Shown: positions 17,674 to 25,840 of the stretch, piece by piece
Layout of the letters: each line of letters starts with the position of its first letter
Position numbering within the stretch: the stretch's first letter is position 1
Assembly (NCBI RefSeq): GCF_001025135.1
Contig: NZ_AP012323.1
Span: 930,001 to 994,000 of the forward strand
DNA from: Bifidobacterium bifidum ATCC 29521 = JCM 1255 = DSM 20456
Lineage (GTDB): Bacteria; Actinomycetota; Actinomycetes; Actinomycetales; Bifidobacteriaceae
Direction: 5' to 3'
DNA: 64,000 nucleotides
Notes under the pieces: model-generated
The model's database searches: none
What the model was told of the DNA's origin: nothing
The model's input: only the letters and a program-made list of their open reading frames with translations
Translations under genes and position numbers: made by a program

Positions 17674-18111
17674 GAAACCGCACTGCATGAAGAACAGCCG
17701 CGCGGTGATGCTGGCATGGACGGTGAGCCGATCGATGCCGGCTGCGTCGGCGAACCGCTCGACTTGTCCGAGCAATAGCGAGGCCACGCCCTGCCGGGAG
17801 CATGAGGAATCCACGAACAGCATGTCGATATACCCGGCTTTGTCGACGTCAATGAACCCGACCGGAACGTTCTAGGTTTCGGAAGATTCCCGTATGGGGT
17901 CTTCGAGCGGATATTTCGCGGTTTCGGCGACCCATGTGTGCACCGTTATCCGGCGTTCGTTCCATTGCCCAGGTGTGCCGGTATGCCCGGCCCATGCGCG
18001 AATCTGTTCGCTGTTGTAATCCCGGGAGGCGATGCCGGTCGCGGGCCGACGGAACACCGCCATCGTGGCCTCCGCGGCATCGGGCCGATACCTGCGAATC
18101 ATGAAACGCAT
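17674..18111 (-). pseudogene. GNAT acetyltransferase, broken by a stop codon and truncated
   Basis: The reading frame begins MRFMIRRYRPDAAEATMAVF. It runs into an in-frame TAG (17872-17874) and continues in the same frame as VPVGFIDVDKAGYIDMLFVD, then RQGVASLLLGQVERFAD and LTVHASITARLFFMQCGF. This is the central and acetyl-CoA-binding part of a GNAT fold (R/Q-x-x-G-V/A motif as RQGVAS). It then joins the IS256 fragment head-on at 17673/17674, losing the last strand. Both the stop and the truncation make it non-functional. Confidence 0.8.
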
Positions 18112-18338
18112 ACCTGAAAGTGTAAGGGAAATCAGGCATACGGCGCGGAGAACGATGTCGTCGCAATCCCTCGCAGTCTGTGAGCCAACTCGTGAGCCAA
18201 CCGACCAACACGACATTCAGGTCACGATAATTCTGATGCGCCCGGTCGCATCTCACTGCCACATCACATTGTCGAGATCCGCACCGAATCTTGTCGCGTT
18301 GGCTTCAATCAACCAACCAGTTCTGGCGCAAACGCGAT

Positions 18339-18625
18339 TCAATGGTTCTCCTGCTTGCCGCGCAGGAACACGATCGGGATGATGATCAGCGGCGCCGCGC
18401 ATGCGCCCATGGCCAGTGAATAACCGCTGGTGAGCCACTGGCCGGTCTGCATGCTGACGCCCAAATCCTTGGTGATGGGCGGCAGAGCCGTGGTGAGCGC
18501 CGTGGCCATGACGGTGGTGGCGATGCACGAGAGCATGATGTTGATGAAGATCAACGTGCGACGGTGGTTGCTAAGAGGTGCTGTTCGGTGGTGGTTGTTG
18601 TGACGTGTGTAGTGGTGTTTGGCAT
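18339..18625 (-). pseudogene. MFS drug-transporter remnant with internal deletion
   Basis: ATG 18625 begins MPNTTTHVTTTTTEQHL. A shift near 18573 moves to the frame SNHRRTLIFINIMLSCIATT, ATALTTALPPITKDLGV and QWLTSGYSLAMG, which is the first helix and a half of an EmrB/QacA (DHA2) multidrug transporter. It then passes straight into APLIIIPIVFLRGKQENH and a stop, which resembles the last helix and tail of the same family. About 400 residues are missing. A MarR repressor lies directly upstream, the usual partner of such pumps. Confidence 0.65.
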
Positions 18626-18670
18626 GATTCCGTTTCGATTTTTGGCTCTCTGCGGAGGCTCAAGTTCCAA

Positions 18671-19108
18671 CTAAAGGTTTTGCTTATCGAGCTCTTGGTA
18701 GTGCTCTTTGATCACGGTGAGGATTTCGGCGAATTGTTCGCGCTGCTGAGCGGTGAGCACTTCGAGCAGTTTACCGGTGGCTCCGTTATCGGCCGCACGT
18801 CGGCGCATCGCCTCGGCCTTGCCCTCCTCGGTGAGCGCGACCAGATAGGTGCGCCCGTCTTCGGGATGGGGAGTGCGCGCGACCCATCCGCGCGCCTCCA
18901 TTTTGCCGAGCAATTCGCTCAGCGATGCCGACCGTATACCGAGGATCGCGGCGAGCCGGCGCTGGCTGACCGGCCCGAGACCACTGACGGTCAGCAGGCA
19001 GCGCGACTGGCCGCTGCCGTATATCAGCGAATGGTCGCGTCGTGTTTCGCGTTGATGGCTGATACGCGCCGCATCATAGAACAGCTCCGCCAGCGCTTTG
19101 TCGTTCAT
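18671..19108 (-). CDS. MarR-family transcriptional regulator
   Basis: A 145-residue winged-helix regulator with the MarR pattern: recognition helix region LAAILGIRSASLSELLGKMEARGWV and wing RTPHPEDGRTYLVALTEEG. The C-terminal dimerisation helix is KLLEVLTAQQREQFAEILTVI. I chose ATG 19108 (MNDKALAEL) because the upstream 18 codons would run through the operator repeats. It is 46 bases upstream of the broken MFS gene, which it presumably once repressed. It likely represses itself through the GGTACC palindromes just upstream. Confidence 0.85.
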   Translation of the reverse strand: MNDKALAELFYDAARISHQRETRRDHSLIYGSGQSRCLLTVSGLGPVSQRRLAAILGIRSASLSELLGKMEARGWVARTPHPEDGRTYLVALTEEGKAEAMRRRAADNGATGKLLEVLTAQQREQFAEILTVIKEHYQELDKQNL

Positions 19109-19138
19109 TGTCGTGTTCGTCCGCCTCCATCGTTTTTG

Positions 19139-19171
19139 CAAGGTACCTAATGAGTAATACAAGGTACCTTG
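19139..19171. promoter_or_regulatory. Probable MarR operator, two CAAGGTACC palindromes
   Basis: CAAGGTACCT (19139-19148) and the 12-bp perfect palindrome CAAGGTACCTTG (19160-19171) are 21 bases apart centre to centre, two helical turns, just upstream of the MarR start. This is the usual arrangement for autorepression; binding is inferred. Confidence 0.6.
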
Positions 19172-19221
19172 ACAAATGAGTTCAGGTTACGGCGCATTCG
19201 GGCGAGGCTATTCGTCCTCGC

Positions 19222-19623
19222 CTAGCGCGGCGGATGGGGGGTGAGCACGCTGGTATAGGGGATGTCGCCGGACAGGACGCCGTCGTAGAAGCGCTGTTTG
19301 GCGTCGATGAAGTCGATGGAATCCCGAATCTCCGCGAGCTGCTCGACCAGCCGCGCCCGCTTGTCGGCGAGCATCTGCTTGCGCTCGGGGATGCTCGGCT
19401 CGCCTTCAAAGCACAGTTCAGTGTATCGGCGCATTTCTTCGATGCTCAGACCGCAACGGTGTAGGCACAGCAGACCTTTGATCCATGTGATGTTGCGGTC
19501 GTCGAAGACGCGGCGGTTGTTGGCATCCCGTTTGAGGTTCGGCACCAGACCGGCGTTGCAGTAGAACTTCAACGTCTCGTAGGCGAGACCGGTCGCTTCG
19601 CAGGTCTGCTTCATCGTGTACAT
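19222..19623 (-). CDS. MerR-family transcriptional regulator
   Basis: A 133-residue MerR protein: N-terminal winged helix YTMKQTCEATGLAYETLKFY, then NRRVFDDRNITWIKGLLCL. The dimerisation coiled coil is about residues 80-115 (ERKQMLADKRARLVEQLAEI), followed by a short effector tail. No metal-binding Cys pair is present in the tail, so it is closer to the small-molecule or redox-sensing members that control aldo-keto reductases. It is transcribed divergently from the reductase, with two matching palindromes between them. Confidence 0.88.
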   Translation of the reverse strand: MYTMKQTCEATGLAYETLKFYCNAGLVPNLKRDANNRRVFDDRNITWIKGLLCLHRCGLSIEEMRRYTELCFEGEPSIPERKQMLADKRARLVEQLAEIRDSIDFIDAKQRFYDGVLSGDIPYTSVLTPHPPR

Positions 19624-19663
19624 GGTGCCCCTCCTTACGTTCTTTTATTATCCGGCAGTGCTT

Positions 19664-19723
19664 ACCGGTAGTTTCTACCGGTGTGTCGTGATTTGACCGG
19701 TAGCTACTACCGGAAAATATAGT
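19664..19723 (+). promoter_or_regulatory. MerR-type promoter with operator in an 18-bp spacer
   Basis: Two related dyads occur: ACCGGTAGTTTCTACCGGT (19664-19682, perfect) and ACCGGTAGCTACTACCGGA (19696-19714, one mismatch). A -35 TTGACC (19694-19699) and -10 TATAGT (19718-19723) flank the second dyad with an 18-bp spacer. That is the overlong spacing MerR activators correct by DNA distortion. It should drive the aldo-keto reductase; the first dyad may serve merR itself. Confidence 0.7.
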
Positions 19724-19788
19724 GGCAGTCATAACACGGCTCCCGTTAGAGGGAACACCAACCCTGACATCAACGAAAGGCAATACCC

Positions 19789-20649
19789 ATGGAGATCATC
19801 ACCCTGCGCAATGGCGTCGACATGCCCAAGCTCGGCTACGGCGTCTTCCAGATCGCCAAGGACGACACCGCGTGCTGCGTCGCCGACGCCATCGAAACCG
19901 GCTACCGCCACATCGACACCGCACAGTCCTACTTCAACGAATCCGAGGTGGGCGACGGCATCAAGGCCAGCGGCATCGACCGAAAGGAGTTGTTCGTCAC
20001 CACCAAGGTCTGGCTGGAACACTACGGCTACGAGCAGACGCTCAAATCGGTCGAGGTCTCGCTCAGGAAGCTCAAGACCGACTACATCGACCTGCTGCTG
20101 CTCCACCAGCCGTTCTCCGACGTGTACGGCTCATGGCACGCGCTCGAGAAGCTCTACAAGGACGGCGTGGTGCGCGCCGTCGGCGTGAGCAACTTCTTCC
20201 CGTACCGTCTCGCGGACCTCATCGCGTTCAACGAGATCGCGCCGATGGTCAACCAGATCGAGACCAATCCGTTCAACCAGCAGGTTGACGCGCACGCCTA
20301 CATGGCAGAACACGGTGTGGTGCAGGAGGCGTGGGCGCCGTTCGGCGAAGGCAAGTCCGGCATGTTCACCAATCCGACGCTCGTCGCCATCGGCGAGCGG
20401 CACGGCAAGTCACCCGCCCAGGTGATTCTGCGCTGGCTCATGCAGCGCGACATCGTCGCATTGCCGAAGTCGACGCACAAGGAACGCATGGCGCAGAACA
20501 TCGATATCTTCGACTTCACGCTGACGGACGACGACATGGCGTCGATCGCCGCGCTCGACACCCGCACCAGCCTGTTCTTCGACCACGCCACGCCCGCGGC
20601 TGTCGAACGAATGGCCACGCTGGTCAAAGAGCGCGCCGGACGGGAATGA
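19789..20649 (+). CDS. Aldo/keto reductase
   Basis: A 286-residue NADPH-dependent carbonyl reductase of the AKR5-like bacterial group. The catalytic tetrad is complete: D43 and Y48 (HIDTAQSYFNE), K73 (TTKVW) and H106 (LLLLHQPFS). The C-terminal cofactor loop is ALPKSTHKERMAQN. AACGAAAGGCAAT precedes the ATG. Placement behind a MerR promoter suggests induction by an electrophile or carbonyl compound. The DJ-1 protein downstream may belong to the same stress response. The natural substrate is unknown. Confidence 0.92.
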   Translation: MEIITLRNGVDMPKLGYGVFQIAKDDTACCVADAIETGYRHIDTAQSYFNESEVGDGIKASGIDRKELFVTTKVWLEHYGYEQTLKSVEVSLRKLKTDYIDLLLLHQPFSDVYGSWHALEKLYKDGVVRAVGVSNFFPYRLADLIAFNEIAPMVNQIETNPFNQQVDAHAYMAEHGVVQEAWAPFGEGKSGMFTNPTLVAIGERHGKSPAQVILRWLMQRDIVALPKSTHKERMAQNIDIFDFTLTDDDMASIAALDTRTSLFFDHATPAAVERMATLVKERAGRE

Positions 20650-20774
20650 CCTGCCGGAGGCGGTGCATATAGCTCTTCGCCGACGGCCTGAAACGTAGCG
20701 ACGGACAGGCAAGCGGGCATGATGGAAGCGATATTTCGCCGCATCGCGGAAACGCAAACAAACAAGGAGGAGCC

Positions 20775-21323
20775 ATGGCCGTCGAGAACGCCAAGGTACT
20801 GATCATCGTGAACAATTGGGGCATCGAGGAAACCGAGCTGACCCGCCCGTTGCGTGACCTCAAGGCCGCAGGAGCCGCAGTGACGCTCGCCGCCGCGACG
20901 CTCGACCCGTGCGAAACAGTCAGCCACGACCGGTACGAGGGCGAGACGCTCACCCCGGACGCGCTGCTGTCAGACGTCAACGCCGGTGATTACGACCTGC
21001 TGGTGGTGCCCGGCGGCACCTGCAACGTCGACCGCATCCGCGTGAACGAGGACGCCATCGCAATCGCGCAGGAATTCGCCCACGAAGGCAAGCCGATCGC
21101 CGCGATCTGCCACGGCGCATGGCTGCTGGTCAATGCCGGACTCATCGCAGGGAAGACCGCCGCCCCCTGCCGCTACATTCGTGCCGATATCGAGAACGCG
21201 GGCGGCCATTACGTGGACGAGCAGCTGCACATCGATGACGCCAACGGCTGGCGCCTCATCACTTCCCGCAAGCCCGCCGACCTCGACTACTTCGTCGACG
21301 CCATCAAAAAGACCCTGGCCTGA
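20775..21323 (+). CDS. DJ-1/PfpI-family protein
   Basis: A 182-residue single-domain protein of the DJ-1/ThiJ/PfpI superfamily. The nucleophile Cys is C112 in AAICHGAW, and the activating acidic residue is E18 in NNWGIEETEL. VVPGGTCNVDRIR is the typical oxyanion loop. Members act as glyoxalases/deglycases, chaperones or peptidases; the WGIEE...CHGAW pattern is closest to the PfpI/YhbO type. AACAAGGAGGAGCC precedes the ATG. It lies 125 bases after the aldo-keto reductase and fits carbonyl-stress defence. Confidence 0.88.
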   Translation: MAVENAKVLIIVNNWGIEETELTRPLRDLKAAGAAVTLAAATLDPCETVSHDRYEGETLTPDALLSDVNAGDYDLLVVPGGTCNVDRIRVNEDAIAIAQEFAHEGKPIAAICHGAWLLVNAGLIAGKTAAPCRYIRADIENAGGHYVDEQLHIDDANGWRLITSRKPADLDYFVDAIKKTLA

Positions 21324-21417
21324 CTCATCCGACTCGGGACGGGCGGCGGCGAAGTCGGATGGGCCATCGTTCCAGCCGGCCTCGCCGCGCGGCCAGGCGA
21401 GCGACAGCCTAAGCCGC

Positions 21418-22267
21418 TCAGGCGATGAAACGCAGATATGTGAGATCGTCGAAAGTCGCGCGACCCTGAAACCCCTTGGTCGACCGATACCGGTCAATCA
21501 GATCCGGATCTTCGCTGCGAAGCCGCTGCAGCTCGCGTTCCGATTCGTCGAGCGTGGGCCGCAGCAGCGGATAGCCATCAGACGCGAGCACCACCTCATC
21601 GCCGGGAGAGACGGGCACAGTGCGGATGGGGTACGTCATGTCGGTGAACCCGTCGAACACGAAGTAGCCGAACGGCCCTCGTTTGTTCGCGAACTGCGAT
21701 TGCAACCGCAGGAACGGCAGTATCATCGCGCGCGACGGGTCCTTCGGCGCCGCATCGGAAGCCGGTGCGCCGAACGAGCCGGATATCGGGACGTCGGGCG
21801 TGCCGTCCTGCATCTCTCGCAGCGCAAGCACCGTGAACGCGCGCAGATCACCGAGCAACACATCGACATCCTTGGTCGTCGGCGTCTGCACGCCATTGAC
21901 CATGATCTGGCAGTCCCCGAACAGCCACGCCTCATGCCGCCGGGCGCTGTATACCACTGCGTTGACCTGCAGACGTTCCACTGGCTCATCCGCGAACACC
22001 CGAATTCCGGCCTCATGCGAGCGGTAGCGGGCCTGGAAACATTCGTCAACCGCCCGCTGCATCTGTCGCATCGATGCATCCGCAGGCATGCCACCGATGA
22101 TGCCGAGCATCAGATCCTTCGCCACGACGCCGCCACAGATGCCGCACGCTTTTGCTTGTCACCCCATCCACGACGGCCGCGAAGTCATCCGTGACCAGCA
22201 TCCCGTCCTCGTTGAGCGACTGGTCGTTCCGCTTGCCCCGGCAATACCGCTCTATGATACGCATCAT
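21418..22267 (-). pseudogene. PP2C-like protein phosphatase, frameshifted in an AAAA run
   Basis: The start MMRIIERYCRGKRNDQSLNE, then DGMLVTDDFAAVVDGVTSK, has the feel of a PP2C metal-binding N-terminus. Translation then leaves the frame at the AAAA (TTTT on the given strand, 22150-22153). With one base removed it continues ACGICGGVVAKDLMLGIIGG and ends 282 residues later. GDEVVLASDGYP (motif SDG) supports the PP2C/SpoIIE superfamily. The start overlaps the upstream membrane gene as TGATG, so the two are coupled. Everything outside the one base is coherent, so the gene may be intact in reality. Confidence 0.6.
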
Positions 22268-23079
22268 CAGGCCCGTGCGCATTGGGCGAACGCGCGGTAG
22301 AGGATGTTCCGCGTCGCGTCGCCGACCGACCCGTCCACCAGTATGATGTGGTGGTTGCCGTCGTCGCGCTCCGTGACATCGCGTTCGCCGGTCGATGCCA
22401 CGGCCTGGCGCAAGGCGGCCATGTCCGCATCCCATTGCGGTACGGGCGTGCCGAACGAGCACATGTCGAACACGAATGCGCAAGGGGTCGGGTTGAAGGA
22501 TGACGTCGTGCGCTCGCTGTATCGATATGTGTACGCGCTCGGTGTTCCATACGGTCGGCCTACGCGCATGTAATCGTCGATGGCGCGGTTGACGCAGAAG
22601 TCGAATTGCCGGAAGCCTGACGGCAAGTACACGTTGTAGTTGTTCGCCGCACGGTCGAGTTTGTCTCGCCATTGGCCGTCGAACATCTCTCGGCGACTGT
22701 CCTCATGAGCGCCGGGGCCGAGCGTGTATGATCCGAGTCGAGACAGGTATTCCGCCTGCACCGAGGCGGCGAGCTCCTGCAACGACCCTGCGCCCAAGCC
22801 GCCCGCCGTCGTGGTGCTGGTGCTACTGTCGTCCGGCATCGTGCGGGTCACCGTCGTCGTGCCGTCCTTCAGCGTGACCACGGTGGTGGCGATGCCGGTG
22901 TCCCCGTCGCGCGAACTGGTGCGGGACACGACCTTGCCGTCGGCATCGCGCCGCGACGGTGAAGTTGCGGATGCCGATGCGTCGGGCGCCGCGCCGGCAC
23001 CGCCCTGATGCGAGGTGGCGGCCCATATCGCGATGGCGACCGCCGCGATGATGATGACGGCTCCGATGACGAATTCCAT
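22267..23079 (-). CDS. Membrane-anchored protein of unknown function
   Basis: A 270-residue protein with one N-terminal membrane helix (MEFVIGAVIIIAAVAIAIWA). A low-complexity Ser/Thr/Asp linker of about 75 residues follows (for example SSTSTTTAGGLGAGS), then a soluble domain from about 105 with two Cys in FDFCVNRAIDDYM and PCAFVFDMCSF. I do not recognise the domain. It is translationally coupled (TGATG) to the PP2C-like gene, suggesting a shared pathway, perhaps a sensor or substrate of the phosphatase. No other relatives are nearby. Confidence 0.7.
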   Translation of the reverse strand: MEFVIGAVIIIAAVAIAIWAATSHQGGAGAAPDASASATSPSRRDADGKVVSRTSSRDGDTGIATTVVTLKDGTTTVTRTMPDDSSTSTTTAGGLGAGSLQELAASVQAEYLSRLGSYTLGPGAHEDSRREMFDGQWRDKLDRAANNYNVYLPSGFRQFDFCVNRAIDDYMRVGRPYGTPSAYTYRYSERTTSSFNPTPCAFVFDMCSFGTPVPQWDADMAALRQAVASTGERDVTERDDGNHHIILVDGSVGDATRNILYRAFAQCARA

Positions 23080-23248
23080 GCTGGTTCCTTTAATGGCGCC
23101 GGTGGTGATTGCGGTGCTGGCCGCTGTTGACCATCCTATCGTCGCCAGTGGGCCGCCGCCTGAATAATTCCGAATGGAAACGCGGTCCCGGGCTGCGCTA
23201 ATCGCCGTTTGAGGTGTGAAATCGGGATTAGTGTGGGCGAAATTGGTG

Positions 23249-23455
23249 GTATCTACATTTCGAGGGGTTGATCTGATGGATCAGGAACATCTATCTGCAT
23301 TTCAGGGGGTTGCCCAAACGCGATATCCGAAGTATTAAGCGCTTTTTGCTGCTGGGATTGCACGGTTTTGGGAGCGTTCATACTTGGCTGGCACCCCCTC
23401 GAAACGTAGATAGATGTCCGGCGAGACCGAAATCAACCCCTCGAAACGTAGATAC
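23249..23455. repeat. Nested inverted repeat with four ATCTACRTTTCGAGGGG units
   Basis: The outer arms 23249-23271 and 23433-23455 are complementary over 23 bases with one mismatch. The inner arms 23289-23314 and 23390-23415 are complementary over 26 bases with a few mismatches. All four arms share ATCTAC(A/G)TTTC-(G)AGGGG. Read on the minus strand the units translate as YLRFEG, but no start or gene context supports coding. The rest of the 23080-23557 gap holds no recognisable gene. Confidence 0.8.
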
Positions 23456-23557
23456 GGTTCAATGACGATGTGATTCCGGGCTTTTCGCCCATGACCGGGG
23501 GGAGAGAAGATGGCGAATCGCGCCGGAAAGGGGTCGTGCCCGAACCGTGATGCCCCG

Positions 23558-24175
23558 TCATGACTGCAACATGGTGGTGCCGCCGTCCCTGACGAGCAGT
23601 GATTGACGGTCAGTGAGCGCGCGTAGGTCGAGCTCCGTGGAATACCGTTCGACGATGAGCCGTGCCGCCTGACCCATCGTGGGATTGCCCAGATGCGGCA
23701 CCACATGGAAATCCGTCAGACCGAGTCCTTTGTAGTCGCGCAGACCCGGGGCGCGATCCGTGCGGTCCATGATGGAGCAGTAGCCGATGTCCGGCGACAT
23801 GATGACCGAACCGGCTGATTCGCCGATATACGGGATCCCGTCGGCTATCCGTTCGGCGAGCAGCGCATCCGCGCCGGTCCGCCGCAGTTCCTGCAGCAGA
23901 AAGAACGAATTGCCGCCGCCGACATATATGCAGTCGGCGTCCGAGAGGGTGCTCCGCACGTCGGGGGCAGCGGCCGTTGAAACATCCAGTTCAGTGACGC
24001 GGAATCCCAGTTGACGCAGTTGGCGGCGGGTCAGCATCGTATGCGCGAACCCCCATGGCTCTACAGCCGCGGCGGTCGTGATGTACGCCAGTCGACCGCC
24101 GTGCAGCCCGGGCAGTGCATGCGGGATCATCCCTGTGGCTCCGCGCAGCGTCGATGTGAGCATCATGGTCGCCAT
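23558..24175 (-). CDS. Peptidase S51 family (PepE/cyanophycinase-like)
   Basis: A 205-residue serine peptidase-like protein. The nucleophile elbow is YIGESAGSVIMSPDIG (Ser in GESAGS), preceded by CIYVGGGNSFFLLQELRRTG and followed by GLGLTDFHVVPHLGN, which supplies the His. This matches dipeptidase E-type S51 enzymes, which cut Asp-X dipeptides. GAAAGGAGGCCAGG lies just before ATG 24175 (MATMMLTST). The longer open frame upstream overlaps aroA sequence and is not used. It is divergent from aroA. Confidence 0.87.
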   Translation of the reverse strand: MATMMLTSTLRGATGMIPHALPGLHGGRLAYITTAAAVEPWGFAHTMLTRRQLRQLGFRVTELDVSTAAAPDVRSTLSDADCIYVGGGNSFFLLQELRRTGADALLAERIADGIPYIGESAGSVIMSPDIGYCSIMDRTDRAPGLRDYKGLGLTDFHVVPHLGNPTMGQAARLIVERYSTELDLRALTDRQSLLVRDGGTTMLQS

Positions 24176-24368
24176 CCTGGCCTCCTTTCGTATCGCCCAG
24201 TATAGGACCGCGTTCATGAGAGCGCTGACAGATGAAAGATCGAATGCGCGCGGTGGCGTTTGGCGCTCGCCTGGCCCGGTTGCCGGAAATGACGACATGG
24301 GCGCGAACGATTCCGCCGATGCGGACGGAAAATGCCATAACTCGAACGAAGACGATACGATTGGACGC

Positions 24369-25727
24369 ATGAGCGAAACGAACAATGACAACCTGTGGCC
24401 GGCCCCGACCGCTGACGGCCCGCTGAACGCGACCGTGACCATCCCCGGCAGCAAATCCCTGTCGAATCGGTACCTGATCCTCGCCGTGCTTGGCGCGAAG
24501 CCCGTCACGCTTGTCGGGCTGTTGCGCTCGCGCGACACCGAACTGATGATGGGAGCGCTGTCGGCGCTTGGTGTGCGCTGCGACATCGACCCGGAAAACG
24601 ACACCACGGTCACGGTGACGCCGCCGGAATCCGGCCGATTCAGCGGCAATGTGGGCGTGTACTGCGGGCTCGCCGGCACGGTGATGCGTTTCGTGCCGGG
24701 GCTGGCGCTGTTCGCGGACGCCCCGGTGCGGTTCGATGGAGACGATCAGGCATACGCGAGGCCGATGCAGCCGGTTCTCGACGGGCTCGAACAGCTTGGC
24801 GCCCGCGTCGAATACCACGGCGAGCACGGCCGGCTGCCGTTCACCATCACGCCACCGCGTCATGATGGTGAACAGGCCGATGACGGTTCCGCTGCCGCCA
24901 AGGTGAGCATCGACTCGTCCGGCTCTTCACAGTTCATCTCCGGTCTGCTGCTGATCGGGTCGCGCCTGCCCGGTGGGCTGGAGTTGCGGCATACGGGGGA
25001 GAAGATGCCGAGCCTGCCGCATATCCGCATGACCGTCGCTGATGTGAACGGCGCGGGCGGCAATGCGACCGCTGATGAGGAGTCTCGCGTCTGGCGAGTC
25101 GGCCATGCCGCGTTGCAGCTGCCGGAACGCGTGGTCGTCGAACCTGACCTGTCGAATGCGGCGCCGTTCCTCGGTGCGGCTTTGATTGCCGGAGGCACGG
25201 TGCGCGTGCCGCACTGGCCTGTTGAGACCACCCAGCCCGGTGGACTGCTGCCGGGATATCTGGAACGCATGGGCGCGCGCGTCTCGTTCCCCGAAGAGGA
25301 CGGCGTGCGGTATTGCGAGGTGAGTGGCGACGGCCATGTGCATGGTCTTGGTGATTTCGACCTGACCGCGGCAGGGGAGATCGCGCCGTCGCTCGCGGCG
25401 ATACTGGCGTTTGCCGATGCTCCGACCCGTATGCTCGGCATCGGTCATCTGCGTGGTCATGAGACAAACCGTCTGGAGGCGCTGGTCACGGAGATCACGC
25501 GCATCGGGGGAGAGGCCCGCGAACTGGAGGATGGCATCGAGATCACTCCTGTGCCGGTTGAGCGTCTGCACGGTGAGGTGATGGAATCCTACGCTGATCA
25601 CCGCATGGCGACGTTCGCCGCGATGATCGGGCTGGCCGTGCCGGGCGTCCGAATCGTCAATGTGGAGACCACGCGCAAGACACTGCCCGATTTCGTGGGC
25701 ATGTGGACCGGCATGTTGGAGCGGTGA
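24369..25727 (+). CDS. aroA: 3-phosphoshikimate 1-carboxyvinyltransferase (EPSP synthase)
   Basis: It condenses phosphoenolpyruvate with shikimate 3-phosphate in aromatic amino-acid synthesis. From ATG 24369 the protein is 452 residues. It shows TIPGSKSLSNRYLILAVLG (PEP/S3P site), YCGLAGTVMRFVPGLA, DSSGSSQFISGLLL, ESYADHRMATFAAM and TRKTLPDFVGMW. The frame is open up to 24078 and other upstream ATGs exist, but family alignment begins just after MSETNNDNLW. No clear Shine-Dalgarno marks the start, so it could be earlier by some codons. A bidirectional terminator separates it from ackA. Confidence 0.93.
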   Translation: MSETNNDNLWPAPTADGPLNATVTIPGSKSLSNRYLILAVLGAKPVTLVGLLRSRDTELMMGALSALGVRCDIDPENDTTVTVTPPESGRFSGNVGVYCGLAGTVMRFVPGLALFADAPVRFDGDDQAYARPMQPVLDGLEQLGARVEYHGEHGRLPFTITPPRHDGEQADDGSAAAKVSIDSSGSSQFISGLLLIGSRLPGGLELRHTGEKMPSLPHIRMTVADVNGAGGNATADEESRVWRVGHAALQLPERVVVEPDLSNAAPFLGAALIAGGTVRVPHWPVETTQPGGLLPGYLERMGARVSFPEEDGVRYCEVSGDGHVHGLGDFDLTAAGEIAPSLAAILAFADAPTRMLGIGHLRGHETNRLEALVTEITRIGGEARELEDGIEITPVPVERLHGEVMESYADHRMATFAAMIGLAVPGVRIVNVETTRKTLPDFVGMWTGMLER

Positions 25728-25752
25728 CCGCGACGAATATCACGGATATACG

Positions 25753-25790
25753 ATGAGGGGCTGATTCCCAGCGGAATCAGCCCCTCATTT
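25753..25790. terminator. Bidirectional terminator between aroA and ackA
   Basis: ATGAGGGGCTGATTCC (25753-25768) and GGAATCAGCCCCTCAT (25773-25788) form a perfect 16-bp stem with a 4-base loop between convergent genes. Confidence 0.85.
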
Positions 25791-25840
25791 ATGTTCGTCC
25801 GTTTGCGTTAGACGGACTGCGGCCTGCTAACGGCAGTTCG

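Noticed and set aside
21133..22194. A 353-residue plus-strand frame over the phosphatase gene
   Set aside because: It runs antisense to the PP2C-like gene and out of frame through the DJ-1 end; composition is Arg/His-rich and unconvincing.
23249..23455. A CRISPR array from the repeated units
   Set aside because: Units are inverted, only four, with unequal spacing and no regular spacers; no cas gene is nearby.
24078..24368. An N-terminal extension of aroA
   Set aside because: Open frame exists, but the first 97 residues overlap the divergent S51 gene and its promoter and do not resemble EPSP synthase.
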